Shown: positions 1 through 6,396, counted from the stretch's first letter. The stretch is DNA of 23,248 bases from an uncultured Bacilli bacterium (GCA_947628325.1 CANQZL010000004.1:1-23248), one strand, 5' to 3'. The notes: generated from the letters alone by a model not told the origin. Numbers and translations: made by a program.

Positions 1-1
1 T

Positions 2-199
2 AAGGTAGCAACTATAAGTTTAGTTGATAAAGAAAAAGAAGATGAAAAAGTCGATGATAATTTAGATAATTCTAATAGTGAGGCTTTAGGAAATAATGAA
101 GAAAGCTTGGGAAATACCGATAATACCGAAGAAATTAGTGCTTTAGCTACTGATAAAATAGAAGATGAAGTTATCAACAGTAGTGATGATGATAATTAA
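2..199 (+). CDS. gyrA: DNA gyrase subunit A, C-terminal end (partial)
   Basis: The window opens inside a reading frame of 65 codons that starts at base 2 and ends at the TAA at 197-199. The first residues (KVATISLVDKE) resemble the last strand of the GyrA C-terminal beta-pinwheel. The rest is a low-complexity tail rich in Asp, Glu and Asn, which is usual for the poorly conserved GyrA terminus. Gyrase introduces negative supercoils, and GyrA carries the breakage-reunion activity, none of which is visible here. The call rests on the short match and on gene order, because in B. subtilis gyrA lies upstream of the tadA–scr–dnaX block. Another protein with an acidic tail cannot be excluded. A terminator hairpin follows at 228-264. 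Confidence 0.6.
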   Translation, partial: KVATISLVDKEKEDEKVDDNLDNSNSEALGNNEESLGNTDNTEEISALATDKIEDEVINSSDDDN

Positions 200-202
200 A
201 AA

Positions 203-218
203 TATTTCCCGGGAAATA
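203..218. promoter_or_regulatory. Noc-binding-site-like palindrome (NBS)
   Basis: A perfect 16-bp palindrome, TATTTCCCGGGAAATA, contains the published B. subtilis Noc-binding consensus ATTTCCCGGGAAAT at 204-217. It begins 4 bases after the gyrA stop. Noc is a ParB-like CTP-dependent DNA clamp that blocks division over the nucleoid. CCCGGG is very rare in DNA this AT-rich, and its only two occurrences I saw in the window have these same flanks. Binding by a Noc protein of this organism is inferred. Confidence 0.75.
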
Positions 219-227
219 ATTTTATAT

Positions 228-264
228 AAAAAGAATTGATGTAGTAGTATGTCGATTCTTTTTT
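228..264 (+). terminator. Rho-independent terminator after gyrA
   Basis: A 12-bp stem (228-239 with 252-263, one G-U pair) closes a 12-base loop. The 3' arm ends in a T run. It lies 29 bases after the gyrA stop. Confidence 0.7.
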
Positions 265-402
265 ATATATGTGATATTATAAAAATGTTAATAACACAAT
301 TTATTGTTTAAATTGATTAGTTTATATTTATTTTTATTATATATAATGATTATGAAGAGTATTATTATATAAATAATGTTTTTTTTTTATAAATAAAGTA
401 TT

Positions 403-426
403 TCAATGTTCCACGTGGAACATTGA
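403..426. promoter_or_regulatory. parS centromere site 1
   Basis: The core TGTTCCACGTGGAACA (407-422) is a perfect palindrome matching the ParB/Spo0J parS consensus (B. subtilis: TGTTCCACGTGAAACA). Self-complementarity extends to 24 bp at 403-426. ParB loads here and spreads as a CTP-gated clamp, recruiting SMC and working with ParA/Soj in chromosome segregation. The site is near gyrA, consistent with origin-proximal parS clusters. Confidence 0.9.
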
Positions 427-583
427 TTGTTGATAAAATGATATTTTGAAATAAAAACTTTAATGTAATTATTAAATATTCAAAAAAATATATTTAATAT
501 TATAGAAATAGTGTGCAATTTTATAGATTTGTATATAATTTAATAATAATAGTGTAATAAATTCATTACATATTGTAAAAAGT

Positions 584-603
584 AATGTTCCACGTGGAAC
601 ATT
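584..603. promoter_or_regulatory. parS centromere site 2
   Basis: This is a second copy of the same 16-bp core (586-601), with self-complementarity over 20 bp (584-603). Its centre is 179 bp from that of the first copy. It lies just upstream of the SRP RNA promoter, so ParB bound or spreading here could affect that promoter; this is inference. Confidence 0.9.
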
Positions 604-613
604 GAATTAATAG

Positions 614-641
614 TTGACTTTAAGGTATTATATTTGATAAT
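614..641 (+). promoter_or_regulatory. Sigma-A-type promoter of the SRP RNA
   Basis: A -35 box TTGACT (614-619) is separated by 16 bp from a -10 box GATAAT (636-641). The predicted start is near 648, where the SRP RNA outer stem begins. This is one of the best -35/-10 pairs in the window, as expected for an abundant stable RNA. Confidence 0.7.
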
Positions 642-647
642 ATTAAG

Positions 648-727
648 ACGTGCAACAGATATATTGTAACCTGGTCAGGACTGGAAAGTAGCAGCCACAT
701 CAATCCCTATTTGTGTGCACGTTTTTT
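648..727 (+). ncRNA. ffs: Signal recognition particle RNA, short 4.5S-type
   Basis: This is the RNA scaffold of the signal recognition particle, which binds Ffh and docks with FtsY for co-translational membrane targeting. The conserved domain IV is easy to see: GGTCAGG (673-679) on the 5' side, a GGAA-type apical loop, and AGTAGCAGCC (687-696) on the 3' side. These form the symmetric and asymmetric internal loops that contact Ffh. ATTG at 663-666 can pair with CAAT at 701-704. The outer stem pairs ACGTGCA (648-654) with TGCACGT (716-722) and runs into six T, so it also serves as a terminator. At about 80 bases it has no room for an Alu domain, unlike the roughly 270-base B. subtilis scRNA. 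It precedes tadA here, whereas scr follows tadA in B. subtilis. Confidence 0.92.
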
Positions 728-739
728 GTTGGTGATTTT

Positions 740-1174
740 ATGGGTAATGAGATTATAAATGAAGATATGTTAAATGATTTATATAAGTATGCTTTAATGG
801 CATATGAAAATGGCGAGATCCCTGTAAGCTCATTAGTATTTGATGAAGATGGAAATGTTATTGCAATTGGATATAATGATCGACAGAAGAGTAAGAATGT
901 ATTGGGACATGCTGAGATAAATGCGACTTTGAAAGCTGAAAAGAAGGTAGATGACTGGAGGCTTAGTGGTTATTATATGTTAAGTTGTATGGAGCCTTGT
1001 GATATGTGTTCAGCTATTATAAAGGAATCGAGGCTTGAAAAGGTTTATTTTTTAGTCGAAAATAGGAATTGTAGTGATGTAGTTTGTATTAATAAGGAAT
1101 TATTAACAGGCTATGAAGAATATAAGGAAAAATTTAATAAGTTATTAACAGATTTTTTTAATAATATGAGGTAA
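740..1174 (+). CDS. tadA: tRNA-specific adenosine deaminase TadA
   Basis: TadA deaminates A34 to inosine in the anticodon of tRNA-Arg(ACG), so that one tRNA reads several Arg codons. The zinc deaminase fold shows HAE at residues 57-59 (zinc ligand His57, catalytic Glu59) and PCDMC at 86-90 (zinc ligands Cys87 and Cys90). The 144-residue length is slightly below the usual 150-165. The canonical GEVPVGA segment reads GEIPVSS. I place the start at ATG 740 because GGTGAT at 731-736 lies 3 bases upstream. An in-frame GTG at 713 falls within the SRP RNA and has no ribosome site. The position between the SRP RNA and dnaX agrees with the family's conserved neighbourhood. Confidence 0.93.
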   Translation: MGNEIINEDMLNDLYKYALMAYENGEIPVSSLVFDEDGNVIAIGYNDRQKSKNVLGHAEINATLKAEKKVDDWRLSGYYMLSCMEPCDMCSAIIKESRLEKVYFLVENRNCSDVVCINKELLTGYEEYKEKFNKLLTDFFNNMR

Positions 1175-1189
1175 AAACCTCTTTTTTTT
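1168..1189 (+). terminator. Short terminator overlapping the tadA stop
   Basis: GAGGT (1168-1172) pairs with ACCTC (1177-1181) around an AAAA loop, followed by eight T. The stem is only 5 bp, so termination may be partial and leave some read-through into dnaX. Confidence 0.5.
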
Positions 1190-1197
1190 GGTATAAT
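1189..1197 (+). promoter_or_regulatory. Extended -10 promoter for dnaX
   Basis: TGGTATAAT fits the extended -10 pattern TGNTATAAT, with the hexamer at 1192-1197. There is no recognisable -35 at 17 bp, as extended -10 promoters tolerate. A start about 7 bases downstream would fall at 1204, directly before the AGGAGG ribosome site at 1205-1210. Confidence 0.6.
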
Positions 1198-1217
1198 TAT
1201 CAACAGGAGGTTTAAGT

Positions 1218-2915
1218 ATGAGTTATAAAGTTTTGTATAGAAAATATAGACCTGATAGTTTTGATAATATAGTAGGGCAAGATTATACTGTTAAAATGTT
1301 AAAGAATGCGATAATTACAGGTAAAAATGCCCATGCTTATATATTTACTGGACCTCGTGGTACTGGAAAAACAAGTTCAGCAAAGGTTTTTGCAAAGGCT
1401 TTGAATTGTGAACATCCGATTGATGGTAACCCTTGTAATGAATGTGATTCTTGTAAGTCGTTTAATGATAATGCAGATATAATTGAAATTGATGCAGCAT
1501 CTAATAATGGAGTAGATGAGATTAGAGAATTAATTAATAATGTTAAGTTGGTTCCAAGTAATTCTAAGTTTAAAATTTATATAATAGATGAAGTTCATAT
1601 GCTTTCAATTAGTTCTTTTAATGCTTTGTTATTGACTTTGGAGGAACCACCATCTCATGTTGTTTTTATTTTGGCTACTACTGATATTCAAAAGGTTCCA
1701 ATTACGATTCTTTCTAGATGTCAAAGGTTTGATTTTAGACCTATTAGTAAGGAAGCAATTATCAACAGGTTAAAGTATGTTTGTAGCGAAGAGAATATAA
1801 AGATAACTGATGATGCTTTGAATGAAATAGCAATTATTTCAGCTGGTGGAATGCGTGATGCTTTGGGAATGTTGGATCAGTTATCTAGTGATGATAATGA
1901 AATTACTTTGGATGATGTTTCAAGATATTTTGGTAGTGTTTCGGTTAAGAAAATTGATGAGTTATTAACAGCTATAGAGGAAAATAATGCAAATGTATTA
2001 TTAGAGATTCTTAAAGAAGTTAAAGATAGTGGAACTAATTATGCTGTTTTTATAGAAAAGTTAATTTCTGAGTTGCGCAAGCTAGCGATTGAGTTAAAGT
2101 CTAAAAATAATAAACACTGTGTTGATTTTACTGATGTATATAATATGATATTTGATTTAAATGAGTGTTTGTGTAATATAAATATTAATGTTGATCCTTA
2201 TATTTTGATTGAAATTGTTTTGTTAAAGTATATTAATGGAAATAATGATAATAAGGAAATAAAAAAAGAAGATTTGTTGGGAAATAAAAGTGATGACGTT
2301 GATAATAGTGATGTAAATTATTTCCCGGGAAATAAAAATAGTGAAATTAATGATGTATCAGAAAAGGAATCTGAAGTTATTAAAGATGATGTAGTTGAGG
2401 ATTCGTTATCCACAGATTCAAAACATAATGATGATATTACGAAGGATGTTATTGATATTAATATTCGTGTAAATAATTGTTTTGTTGATGTTTCAAAGGA
2501 TATGAAGAATAAGATTAGCAAAGTATGGGTCGATTTTATGAATTATGTAATGAAGAAAGATCGTAATTTGATATCTTTGTTAGCCGATACTATTGTTCTT
2601 GCAGCATCAAAGAGTTATGTTTTAATTCAAAGTAAGATTGAGTCAACTAATAATTTGATAAATGAAAATATTAATCTTTTGGAGAAGTATTTTAAGGATT
2701 TTTCTGATGAATTTTATAATTTTGCTGCAATAAATGAAAATTTATGGAAAAAAGAAACAGAAAAGTATAGATTTAATTTAAAGAATAAAATAAAATATAA
2801 TTATATTGAAGAGAAAGGTTCTATTGAGAAAGTTAATAGTGAAAATAATGAACAGCCTGTTGATGAATTAGAATCATTAGCTAAGGATGTCTTTGGAACT
2901 TTTGATATAGAATAA
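1218..2915 (+). CDS. dnaX: DNA polymerase III subunits gamma/tau
   Basis: DnaX is the ATPase of the clamp loader, which opens and places the sliding clamp; its C-terminal part tethers the polymerase and helicase. Visible features are Walker A GPRGTGKT (45-52), a four-Cys zinc module (Cys64, 73, 76, 79), Walker B DEVH (124-127), the SRC arginine finger motif (166-168) and GGMRDAL sensor-2 region (210-216). Domain III ends near 340. A low-complexity Asp/Asn/Ser/Glu linker (about 341-420) separates it from the C-terminal tau domain. The length of 565 residues is normal for Firmicutes. A strong AGGAGG precedes the ATG. The linker DNA contains a slippery A7 run, a Noc-type palindrome and a perfect DnaA box, annotated separately. 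Upstream of ybaB-recR, as in most bacteria. Confidence 0.97.
   Translation: MSYKVLYRKYRPDSFDNIVGQDYTVKMLKNAIITGKNAHAYIFTGPRGTGKTSSAKVFAKALNCEHPIDGNPCNECDSCKSFNDNADIIEIDAASNNGVDEIRELINNVKLVPSNSKFKIYIIDEVHMLSISSFNALLLTLEEPPSHVVFILATTDIQKVPITILSRCQRFDFRPISKEAIINRLKYVCSEENIKITDDALNEIAIISAGGMRDALGMLDQLSSDDNEITLDDVSRYFGSVSVKKIDELLTAIEENNANVLLEILKEVKDSGTNYAVFIEKLISELRKLAIELKSKNNKHCVDFTDVYNMIFDLNECLCNININVDPYILIEIVLLKYINGNNDNKEIKKEDLLGNKSDDVDNSDVNYFPGNKNSEINDVSEKESEVIKDDVVEDSLSTDSKHNDDITKDVIDINIRVNNCFVDVSKDMKNKISKVWVDFMNYVMKKDRNLISLLADTIVLAASKSYVLIQSKIESTNNLINENINLLEKYFKDFSDEFYNFAAINENLWKKETEKYRFNLKNKIKYNYIEEKGSIEKVNSENNEQPVDELESLAKDVFGTFDIE
2261..2287 (+). other. Possible -1 frameshift site in dnaX
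   Basis: The codons ATA-AAA-AAA-GAA contain A AAA AAA (2261-2267) at residues 349-350, with AAGGA (2253-2257) a short way upstream. A -1 shift would reach TAA at 2285-2287 after adding RRFVGK, giving a protein of about 356 residues ending just after domain III. E. coli makes gamma from dnaX in this way (A AAA AAG with an upstream Shine-Dalgarno-like element). No strong downstream stem is visible, so use of the site is speculative. Confidence 0.3.
2318..2335. promoter_or_regulatory. Noc-binding-site-like palindrome inside dnaX
   Basis: TTATTTCCCGGGAAATAA is an 18-bp perfect palindrome containing the Noc consensus ATTTCCCGGGAAAT (2320-2333). It lies in the variable linker of dnaX, where protein sequence is under little constraint. 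Confidence 0.75.
2406..2414 (+). promoter_or_regulatory. DnaA box within dnaX
   Basis: TTATCCACA is an exact match to the high-affinity DnaA-binding 9-mer and is 70 bp from the Noc-type palindrome. TTATCAACA, one base different, occurs on the same strand at 171-179, 1197-1205 and 1759-1767. A single exact box is not evidence of an origin; it could be a DnaA titration or regulatory site, or chance. Confidence 0.4.
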
Positions 2916-2933
2916 AAGAAAGAGGGAAAATAT

Positions 2934-3227
2934 ATGAATATGCAAGCTTTGATGCAACAAGCACAGAAAATGCAACGTGATATTACTAAGAAAAAAGATG
3001 AATTGAATAAGAAGACATTTGTTGGTACTTCTGAATTAGTGGAAGTTACTTTTACAGGTGATAAGAAGTTAGTATCTGTTAATATTAAAAGTGATATAGA
3101 TAGTGATGATAAGGAAATAATTGAAGATATGTTTGTTATAGCAGTAAATGACGCTATGGAAAAAATTGATAAAGAGACTGAGAATGTTCTTGGAGCATAT
3201 GGCAGTCAATTAAATGGTTTATTTTAA
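2934..3227 (+). CDS. ybaB: YbaB/EbfC family nucleoid-associated protein
   Basis: This 97-residue protein belongs to the YbaB/EbfC family (YaaK in B. subtilis), small dimeric DNA-binding proteins implicated in nucleoid organisation and possibly recombination with RecR. The N-terminus (MNMQALMQQAQKMQRDI) is the family's Gln/Met-rich amphipathic helix. A beta segment around EVTFTGDKKLVSVNI and a C-terminal helical part ending in a Gly/Leu-rich tail follow. Length is typical. GAGGG at about 2922-2926 is the ribosome site. The TAA stop overlaps the recR ATG (TAATG), indicating translational coupling; the dnaX-ybaB-recR trio is widely conserved. Confidence 0.95.
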   Translation: MNMQALMQQAQKMQRDITKKKDELNKKTFVGTSELVEVTFTGDKKLVSVNIKSDIDSDDKEIIEDMFVIAVNDAMEKIDKETENVLGAYGSQLNGLF

Positions 3228-3826
3228 TGGCATATCCAACGTCTTTAGCAGATTTAATTAATTATTTTCGTAAGTTGCCTGGAATAGGTGAAAAAAGTGC
3301 TGAAAGAATGGCATTATCATTATTAGAATTACCAGAAGAAGATGTTTCTAAGTTTGCATCAGCTATGGTTGAATCAAAAGAAAAGTTACATCAGTGTAAG
3401 GTTTGTGGACATATTACAGATAAAGAAGTTTGTGACATTTGTTCTAATGAGGAGCGAAATCAAAATGTTATTTGTATTTTGGAAGATTATAAAAGTGTTT
3501 TTGCTTTTGAGAAAGCTGGTAATTATAATGGTGTTTATCATGTTTTAAACGGTTTAATTTCTCCGATTGATGATGTTAATCCTGAGGATATTAATATTGC
3601 AAGTTTGGTATCACGTGTTGAGAGTTTGGATAATCCAGAGTTGATTATTGCTTTGAAGTCAACTATTGAAGGAGAAACAACAACATTATATCTAAAGAAA
3701 ATTTTTGAAGGTAAGAATGTTACTATTTCAAGATTGTCTTATGGTATTCCAATGGGAACAGAAATTGATTATTTAGATGAAATAACATTAGATAGAGCTT
3801 TAAGTGATCGTAAGAAGATATCATAG
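3227..3826 (+). CDS. recR: Recombination mediator protein RecR
   Basis: RecR works with RecO (and RecF) to load RecA onto SSB-coated single-stranded DNA at gaps. The 199-residue protein has a helix-hairpin-helix (LPGIGEKSAERMA, residues 17-29), a four-Cys zinc finger (Cys57, Cys60, Cys69, Cys72) and a Toprim domain beginning at VICILED (81-87). The C-terminal GIPMGTEIDYLDEITL matches the conserved RecR tail that forms the oligomer interface. Length equals the family norm (about 198-200). The ATG overlaps the ybaB stop by one base, so the two are co-translated. Confidence 0.97.
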   Translation: MAYPTSLADLINYFRKLPGIGEKSAERMALSLLELPEEDVSKFASAMVESKEKLHQCKVCGHITDKEVCDICSNEERNQNVICILEDYKSVFAFEKAGNYNGVYHVLNGLISPIDDVNPEDINIASLVSRVESLDNPELIIALKSTIEGETTTLYLKKIFEGKNVTISRLSYGIPMGTEIDYLDEITLDRALSDRKKIS

Positions 3827-3841
3827 TACTATGTACTTTTT
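3825..3841 (+). terminator. Possible weak terminator after recR
   Basis: AGTAC (3825-3829) pairs with GTACT (3833-3837) around a 3-base loop, followed by T4. The 5-bp stem is short. It would separate recR from the sporulation gene bofA. Confidence 0.3.
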
Positions 3842-3860
3842 CATATATTTATTTAGGTGA
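3842..3860 (+). promoter_or_regulatory. Putative mother-cell sigma (E/K-type) -10 and RBS of bofA
   Basis: CATATATT (3842-3849) fits the sigma-E -10 consensus CATACANT at CATA and the final T. TCATAGT (3821-3827) lies 14 bp upstream and matches the sigma-E -35 kmATATT at 6 of 7 positions. CATAT is followed by 8 bases and then AGGTGA (3855-3860), the same spacing as upstream of yabG and yabP. Confidence 0.5.
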
Positions 3861-3864
3861 ATAT

Positions 3865-4047
3865 ATGAAAAAGTTATTGTTTGTAGTAAAAAGAATTTGT
3901 CTAGGAATTTTTGCTTTATATAGTGTTAATGTATTATTTAGTGCTATTAATGTTGTAATACCTATAAATATATATTCAATTAGTATAAGTTGTTTTTTAG
4001 GAATATTTGGAATAGTTGCTTTAATTTTGTTAAAGTTTTTGATTTAA
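3865..4047 (+). CDS. bofA: BofA-like inhibitor of pro-sigma-K processing
   Basis: In B. subtilis BofA sits in the outer forespore membrane and, with SpoIVFA, holds back the SpoIVFB protease that activates pro-sigma-K. This 60-residue protein has an N-terminal hydrophobic segment after MKK. Its C-terminal half (IPINIYSISISCFLGIFGIVALILL) follows the family pattern of an N-rich IPIN segment, then LG-x-x-G, then a hydrophobic helix. It is shorter than the 87-residue B. subtilis protein, with a reduced first membrane segment. Position directly after recR is the conserved bofA locus (yaaL between them is absent). Family weakness comes only from small size; context supports it well. AGGTGA at 3855-3860 sets the start. 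Confidence 0.8.
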   Translation: MKKLLFVVKRICLGIFALYSVNVLFSAINVVIPINIYSISISCFLGIFGIVALILLKFLI

Positions 4048-4063
4048 TAATTGAGGTGGTTTT

Positions 4064-4897
4064 TTGGTAAGTGCAACTATGAAAAGTGAAATATTAAAAA
4101 GATATCGTGAGGGGAAGTTAGCTCACGCTTTTTTGCTTGAAACAGATGATATGGATAAGTGTTATGAAGATATTTTAGATTTAATAAAAAAGCTTAATTG
4201 TCCTTATGAATTTAAAGATAATTGTGACCAGAATTGTAATATTTGTACTTTAGTTGATACTGATAATTTACCTAGTCTTATAAAAATTGAACCAGATGGT
4301 CAATTTATAAAAAATGAAGCAATATTAAGTATGAAAAATAAATTTAGTACAATACCTGTTTTTACTAAATATAATATTTATATTATAAAGGGAGCTCATA
4401 AATTTAATGGTTATTCTGCTAATTCGTTATTAAAGTTTTTAGAGGAACCAGCTGATAATATTTTAGGTTTTTTGATAACTAATAATAAGGAAAATGTAAT
4501 TCCGACAATTAGAAGTAGATGTCAAATATTTAATGTTGAATATAATAAAACAATATTTGATAAAATTGATGATGAGATTTTATTAGATGTTAAACTTTAT
4601 TTAAATTCTATTTTTAAAAATAAAAATGATTTACTTTATAATAAAACAAATATGTCTAATTTTTATAAGGAACGAGAAGAGTGGGAAGTTTTTTTTATGA
4701 CAATGCTTTATTATATTAAAGATTGTTTAGATAGGGAAAGAGATGATAAAATAGATTTAGTAAGAAATATGTCTAATGGTAATTTAGTTAAAATGTTAGT
4801 TTTAATAGAAAAAATGTTAAAATATATTAAAAGTAATGTTAATATAGATTTAATATTAGATACATTTGTTATTGAAATGAGGGAATATTATGAGTAG
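4064..4897 (+). CDS. holB: DNA polymerase III subunit delta'
   Basis: Delta' is the non-hydrolysing stator subunit of the clamp loader and partners DnaX. The 277-residue protein shares the AAA+ layout but has no Walker A, as expected for delta'. It has a zinc-type cluster (Cys46, Cys54, Cys58, Cys61), the segment SANSLLKFLEEP (118-129) where Walker B would be, and SRC (151-153) that supplies the arginine finger to DnaX. I chose the TTG at 4064 because GAGGTGG (4053-4059) ends 4 bases before it; the next in-frame ATG (4079) is 19 bases from that site. The 3' end overlaps ricT by 8 bases, opening the holB-ricT-trmN6-pth-mfd run. Confidence 0.9.
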   Translation: MVSATMKSEILKRYREGKLAHAFLLETDDMDKCYEDILDLIKKLNCPYEFKDNCDQNCNICTLVDTDNLPSLIKIEPDGQFIKNEAILSMKNKFSTIPVFTKYNIYIIKGAHKFNGYSANSLLKFLEEPADNILGFLITNNKENVIPTIRSRCQIFNVEYNKTIFDKIDDEILLDVKLYLNSIFKNKNDLLYNKTNMSNFYKEREEWEVFFMTMLYYIKDCLDRERDDKIDLVRNMSNGNLVKMLVLIEKMLKYIKSNVNIDLILDTFVIEMREYYE

Positions 4898-5690
4898 TAA
4901 TATATATGGTATAACTTTGAAATCTGAAGGAAAGATATATTATTTTAATGGTGAAGATATAGAAGCATTAAAAGATTCTTATGTAGTAGTTGAAACGGAA
5001 AAAGGTTTACAGTATGGAAAAGTAATGTATAAAGTTGAAGATAAGAAAATAAATATTCCTATTGAGGAAATGAAAAAAGTTTTAAGAATAGCTACAGAAG
5101 AAGATTATAAGGATTATTTAAAGAATTTGGCTGATGCTGAAAAGTGTTTGAAAAAAGCAAGAAATATTGTAAAAGAGTTAGACTTAAATATGAATGTTTT
5201 AGATGCTAGTTATACTTTAGATAGAAAGCAATTATTATTTAATTTTATTGCTGATGAAAGAGTAGATTTTAGGGAGTTAGCTAAGAGGTTGGCTTCTCTT
5301 TATAAAACAAGAATTGAGTTACGTCAAATAGGAGCTCGTGATAAAGCAAGAACTGTTTGTGGTATTGGTCAATGTGGAAGAATGTTGTGTTGTTCAAAAT
5401 TTTTAAATCATATTGATTCTGTTACGATGAATATGGCTAAAAATCAAAATATTGCTTTGAATCCTTCAAAAATTAATGGTCAATGTGGAAGATTGTTATG
5501 TTGTTTAACATATGAAGATGATGAATATGTTAGATGTGGTATGGGTATGCCAAGTGTTGGGCAAACTGTTAAAACTGATTTTGGAAAAGGTAAAGTTGTA
5601 TCAGTTGATATATTAAATAGAAAATATAAAGTAGATTTGGATGGAGTAATAAAGGAGATTATTCTTGATAATGACGAAAGTAAAGAATGA
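4890..5690 (+). CDS. ricT: RicT/YaaT, PSP1-domain regulator of RNA processing
   Basis: RicT (YaaT) forms the RicA-RicF-RicT complex, which carries Fe-S clusters, helps RNase Y mature polycistronic mRNAs in B. subtilis, and is needed for normal sporulation and competence. The 266-residue protein is a PSP1-type protein with the family's Cys-rich core: VCGIGQCGRMLCC (Cys157, 161, 167, 168) and NGQCGRLLCC (Cys199, 204, 205), followed by Cys216. These are the expected cluster ligands. The C-terminal VKTDFGKGKVVSVDILN resembles a small beta-barrel extension. It overlaps holB and trmN6, as in the Bacillus order holB-ricT-yabA-yabB, although yabA is absent here. Confidence 0.95.
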   Translation: MSSNIYGITLKSEGKIYYFNGEDIEALKDSYVVVETEKGLQYGKVMYKVEDKKINIPIEEMKKVLRIATEEDYKDYLKNLADAEKCLKKARNIVKELDLNMNVLDASYTLDRKQLLFNFIADERVDFRELAKRLASLYKTRIELRQIGARDKARTVCGIGQCGRMLCCSKFLNHIDSVTMNMAKNQNIALNPSKINGQCGRLLCCLTYEDDEYVRCGMGMPSVGQTVKTDFGKGKVVSVDILNRKYKVDLDGVIKEIILDNDESKE

Positions 5691-6396
5691 TTTATATGAT
5701 TATGGTTTAAAGATATATCAAGCTGAAGATAAGTTTAAATTTTCATTAGATTCTATTTTACTTGCTGAGTTTGTTGATTTAAAGAATAATACTCAACGTA
5801 TTGTTGATTTTTGTACAGGAAATGTTCCTGTCCCTTTGATTTTATCGACTAAGACAAAAGCAAAAATTTATGGTTTTGAAATTCAAAAAAGCATATATGA
5901 ATTAGCAAAATTAAGTATAGATGATAATAAGTTGAATGAACAGATTGAAGTTATTAATGCTAATTTGAAAGATGCTTTAGATTATATAGAATCAGAAAGT
6001 GTAGATATTGTTACTTGTAATCCTCCATATTTTAAGTATAATGGAAAAGAGTCATTAGTTAATGAAGACGAAGAGAAAGCAATAGCTCGTCATGAAATGA
6101 CAATGAATTTAGAAGATTTAATTGTTACAAGTAAGAATATTTTAAAGAATAAAGCACCATTATATTTAGTACATAGATGTGATCGATTAGATGAAATATT
6201 GCAGTATTTAGCTAAATATAATTTTGCTATTAAAAAGATGCAATTTATTTATGCTGGTTTTCATAAGGATGCAATAATGGTTTTAATAAAAGCTACAAAA
6301 AATGGTAAGCTTGGAAGTCTAAAGGTTTTACCGCCATTAGATATATTAAAATATGATTCTTATAAGGGAATATTTGAAAAGAGTGAAAAGATATGA
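5665..6396 (+). CDS. trmN6: tRNA1(Val) adenine-37 N6-methyltransferase family (YabB)
   Basis: This is a class I SAM-dependent methyltransferase of the TrmN6/YabB family, which methylates N6 of A37 in tRNA1(Val) in E. coli. SAM binding is at VDFCTGNVPVPL (47-58) and the catalytic NPPY motif is at 119-122, typical of N6-adenine methyltransferases. The 243-residue length is standard. Start choice is uncertain. AAAGGAG (5651-5657) is 7 bases from the TTG at 5665 but 13 bases from the ATG at 5671, so I chose TTG; ATG would remove two residues. It overlaps ricT upstream and shares ATGA with pth downstream. Substrate specificity is inferred from the family and locus. Confidence 0.88.
   Translation: MIMTKVKNDLYDYGLKIYQAEDKFKFSLDSILLAEFVDLKNNTQRIVDFCTGNVPVPLILSTKTKAKIYGFEIQKSIYELAKLSIDDNKLNEQIEVINANLKDALDYIESESVDIVTCNPPYFKYNGKESLVNEDEEKAIARHEMTMNLEDLIVTSKNILKNKAPLYLVHRCDRLDEILQYLAKYNFAIKKMQFIYAGFHKDAIMVLIKATKNGKLGSLKVLPPLDILKYDSYKGIFEKSEKI

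Larger units (their letters stand above)
265..613. other. AT-rich intergenic region carrying two parS sites
   Basis: This stretch has no open frame of useful length and no tRNA. It is almost entirely A and T, including a run of 11 T near 379-389. The only GC-containing islands are the two parS palindromes. A TGTTGATAA (reverse complement of TTATCAACA, one base from the DnaA box) lies at 428-436 beside the first parS. Its function beyond carrying parS is unknown. An isolated TATAAT at 534-539 lacks a convincing -35 or a downstream gene. Confidence 0.6.

Noticed and set aside
204..217. CCCGGG palindrome as a restriction or methylation hotspot
   Set aside because: The full 14-bp Noc consensus with matching flanks at both copies makes a Noc site the better explanation.
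713..739. In-frame GTG extension of tadA by nine residues
   Set aside because: It begins inside the SRP RNA outer stem, crosses its terminator and has no ribosome site; GGTGAT supports ATG 740.
2318..2521. Open frame on the minus strand inside dnaX
   Set aside because: It is antisense to a conserved gene, lies in the low-complexity linker and has no ribosome site or family resemblance.
3612..3617. CACGTG inside recR as a third parS
   Set aside because: The flanks (GGTAT and TTGAG) do not match the parS arms; only the central six bases agree.
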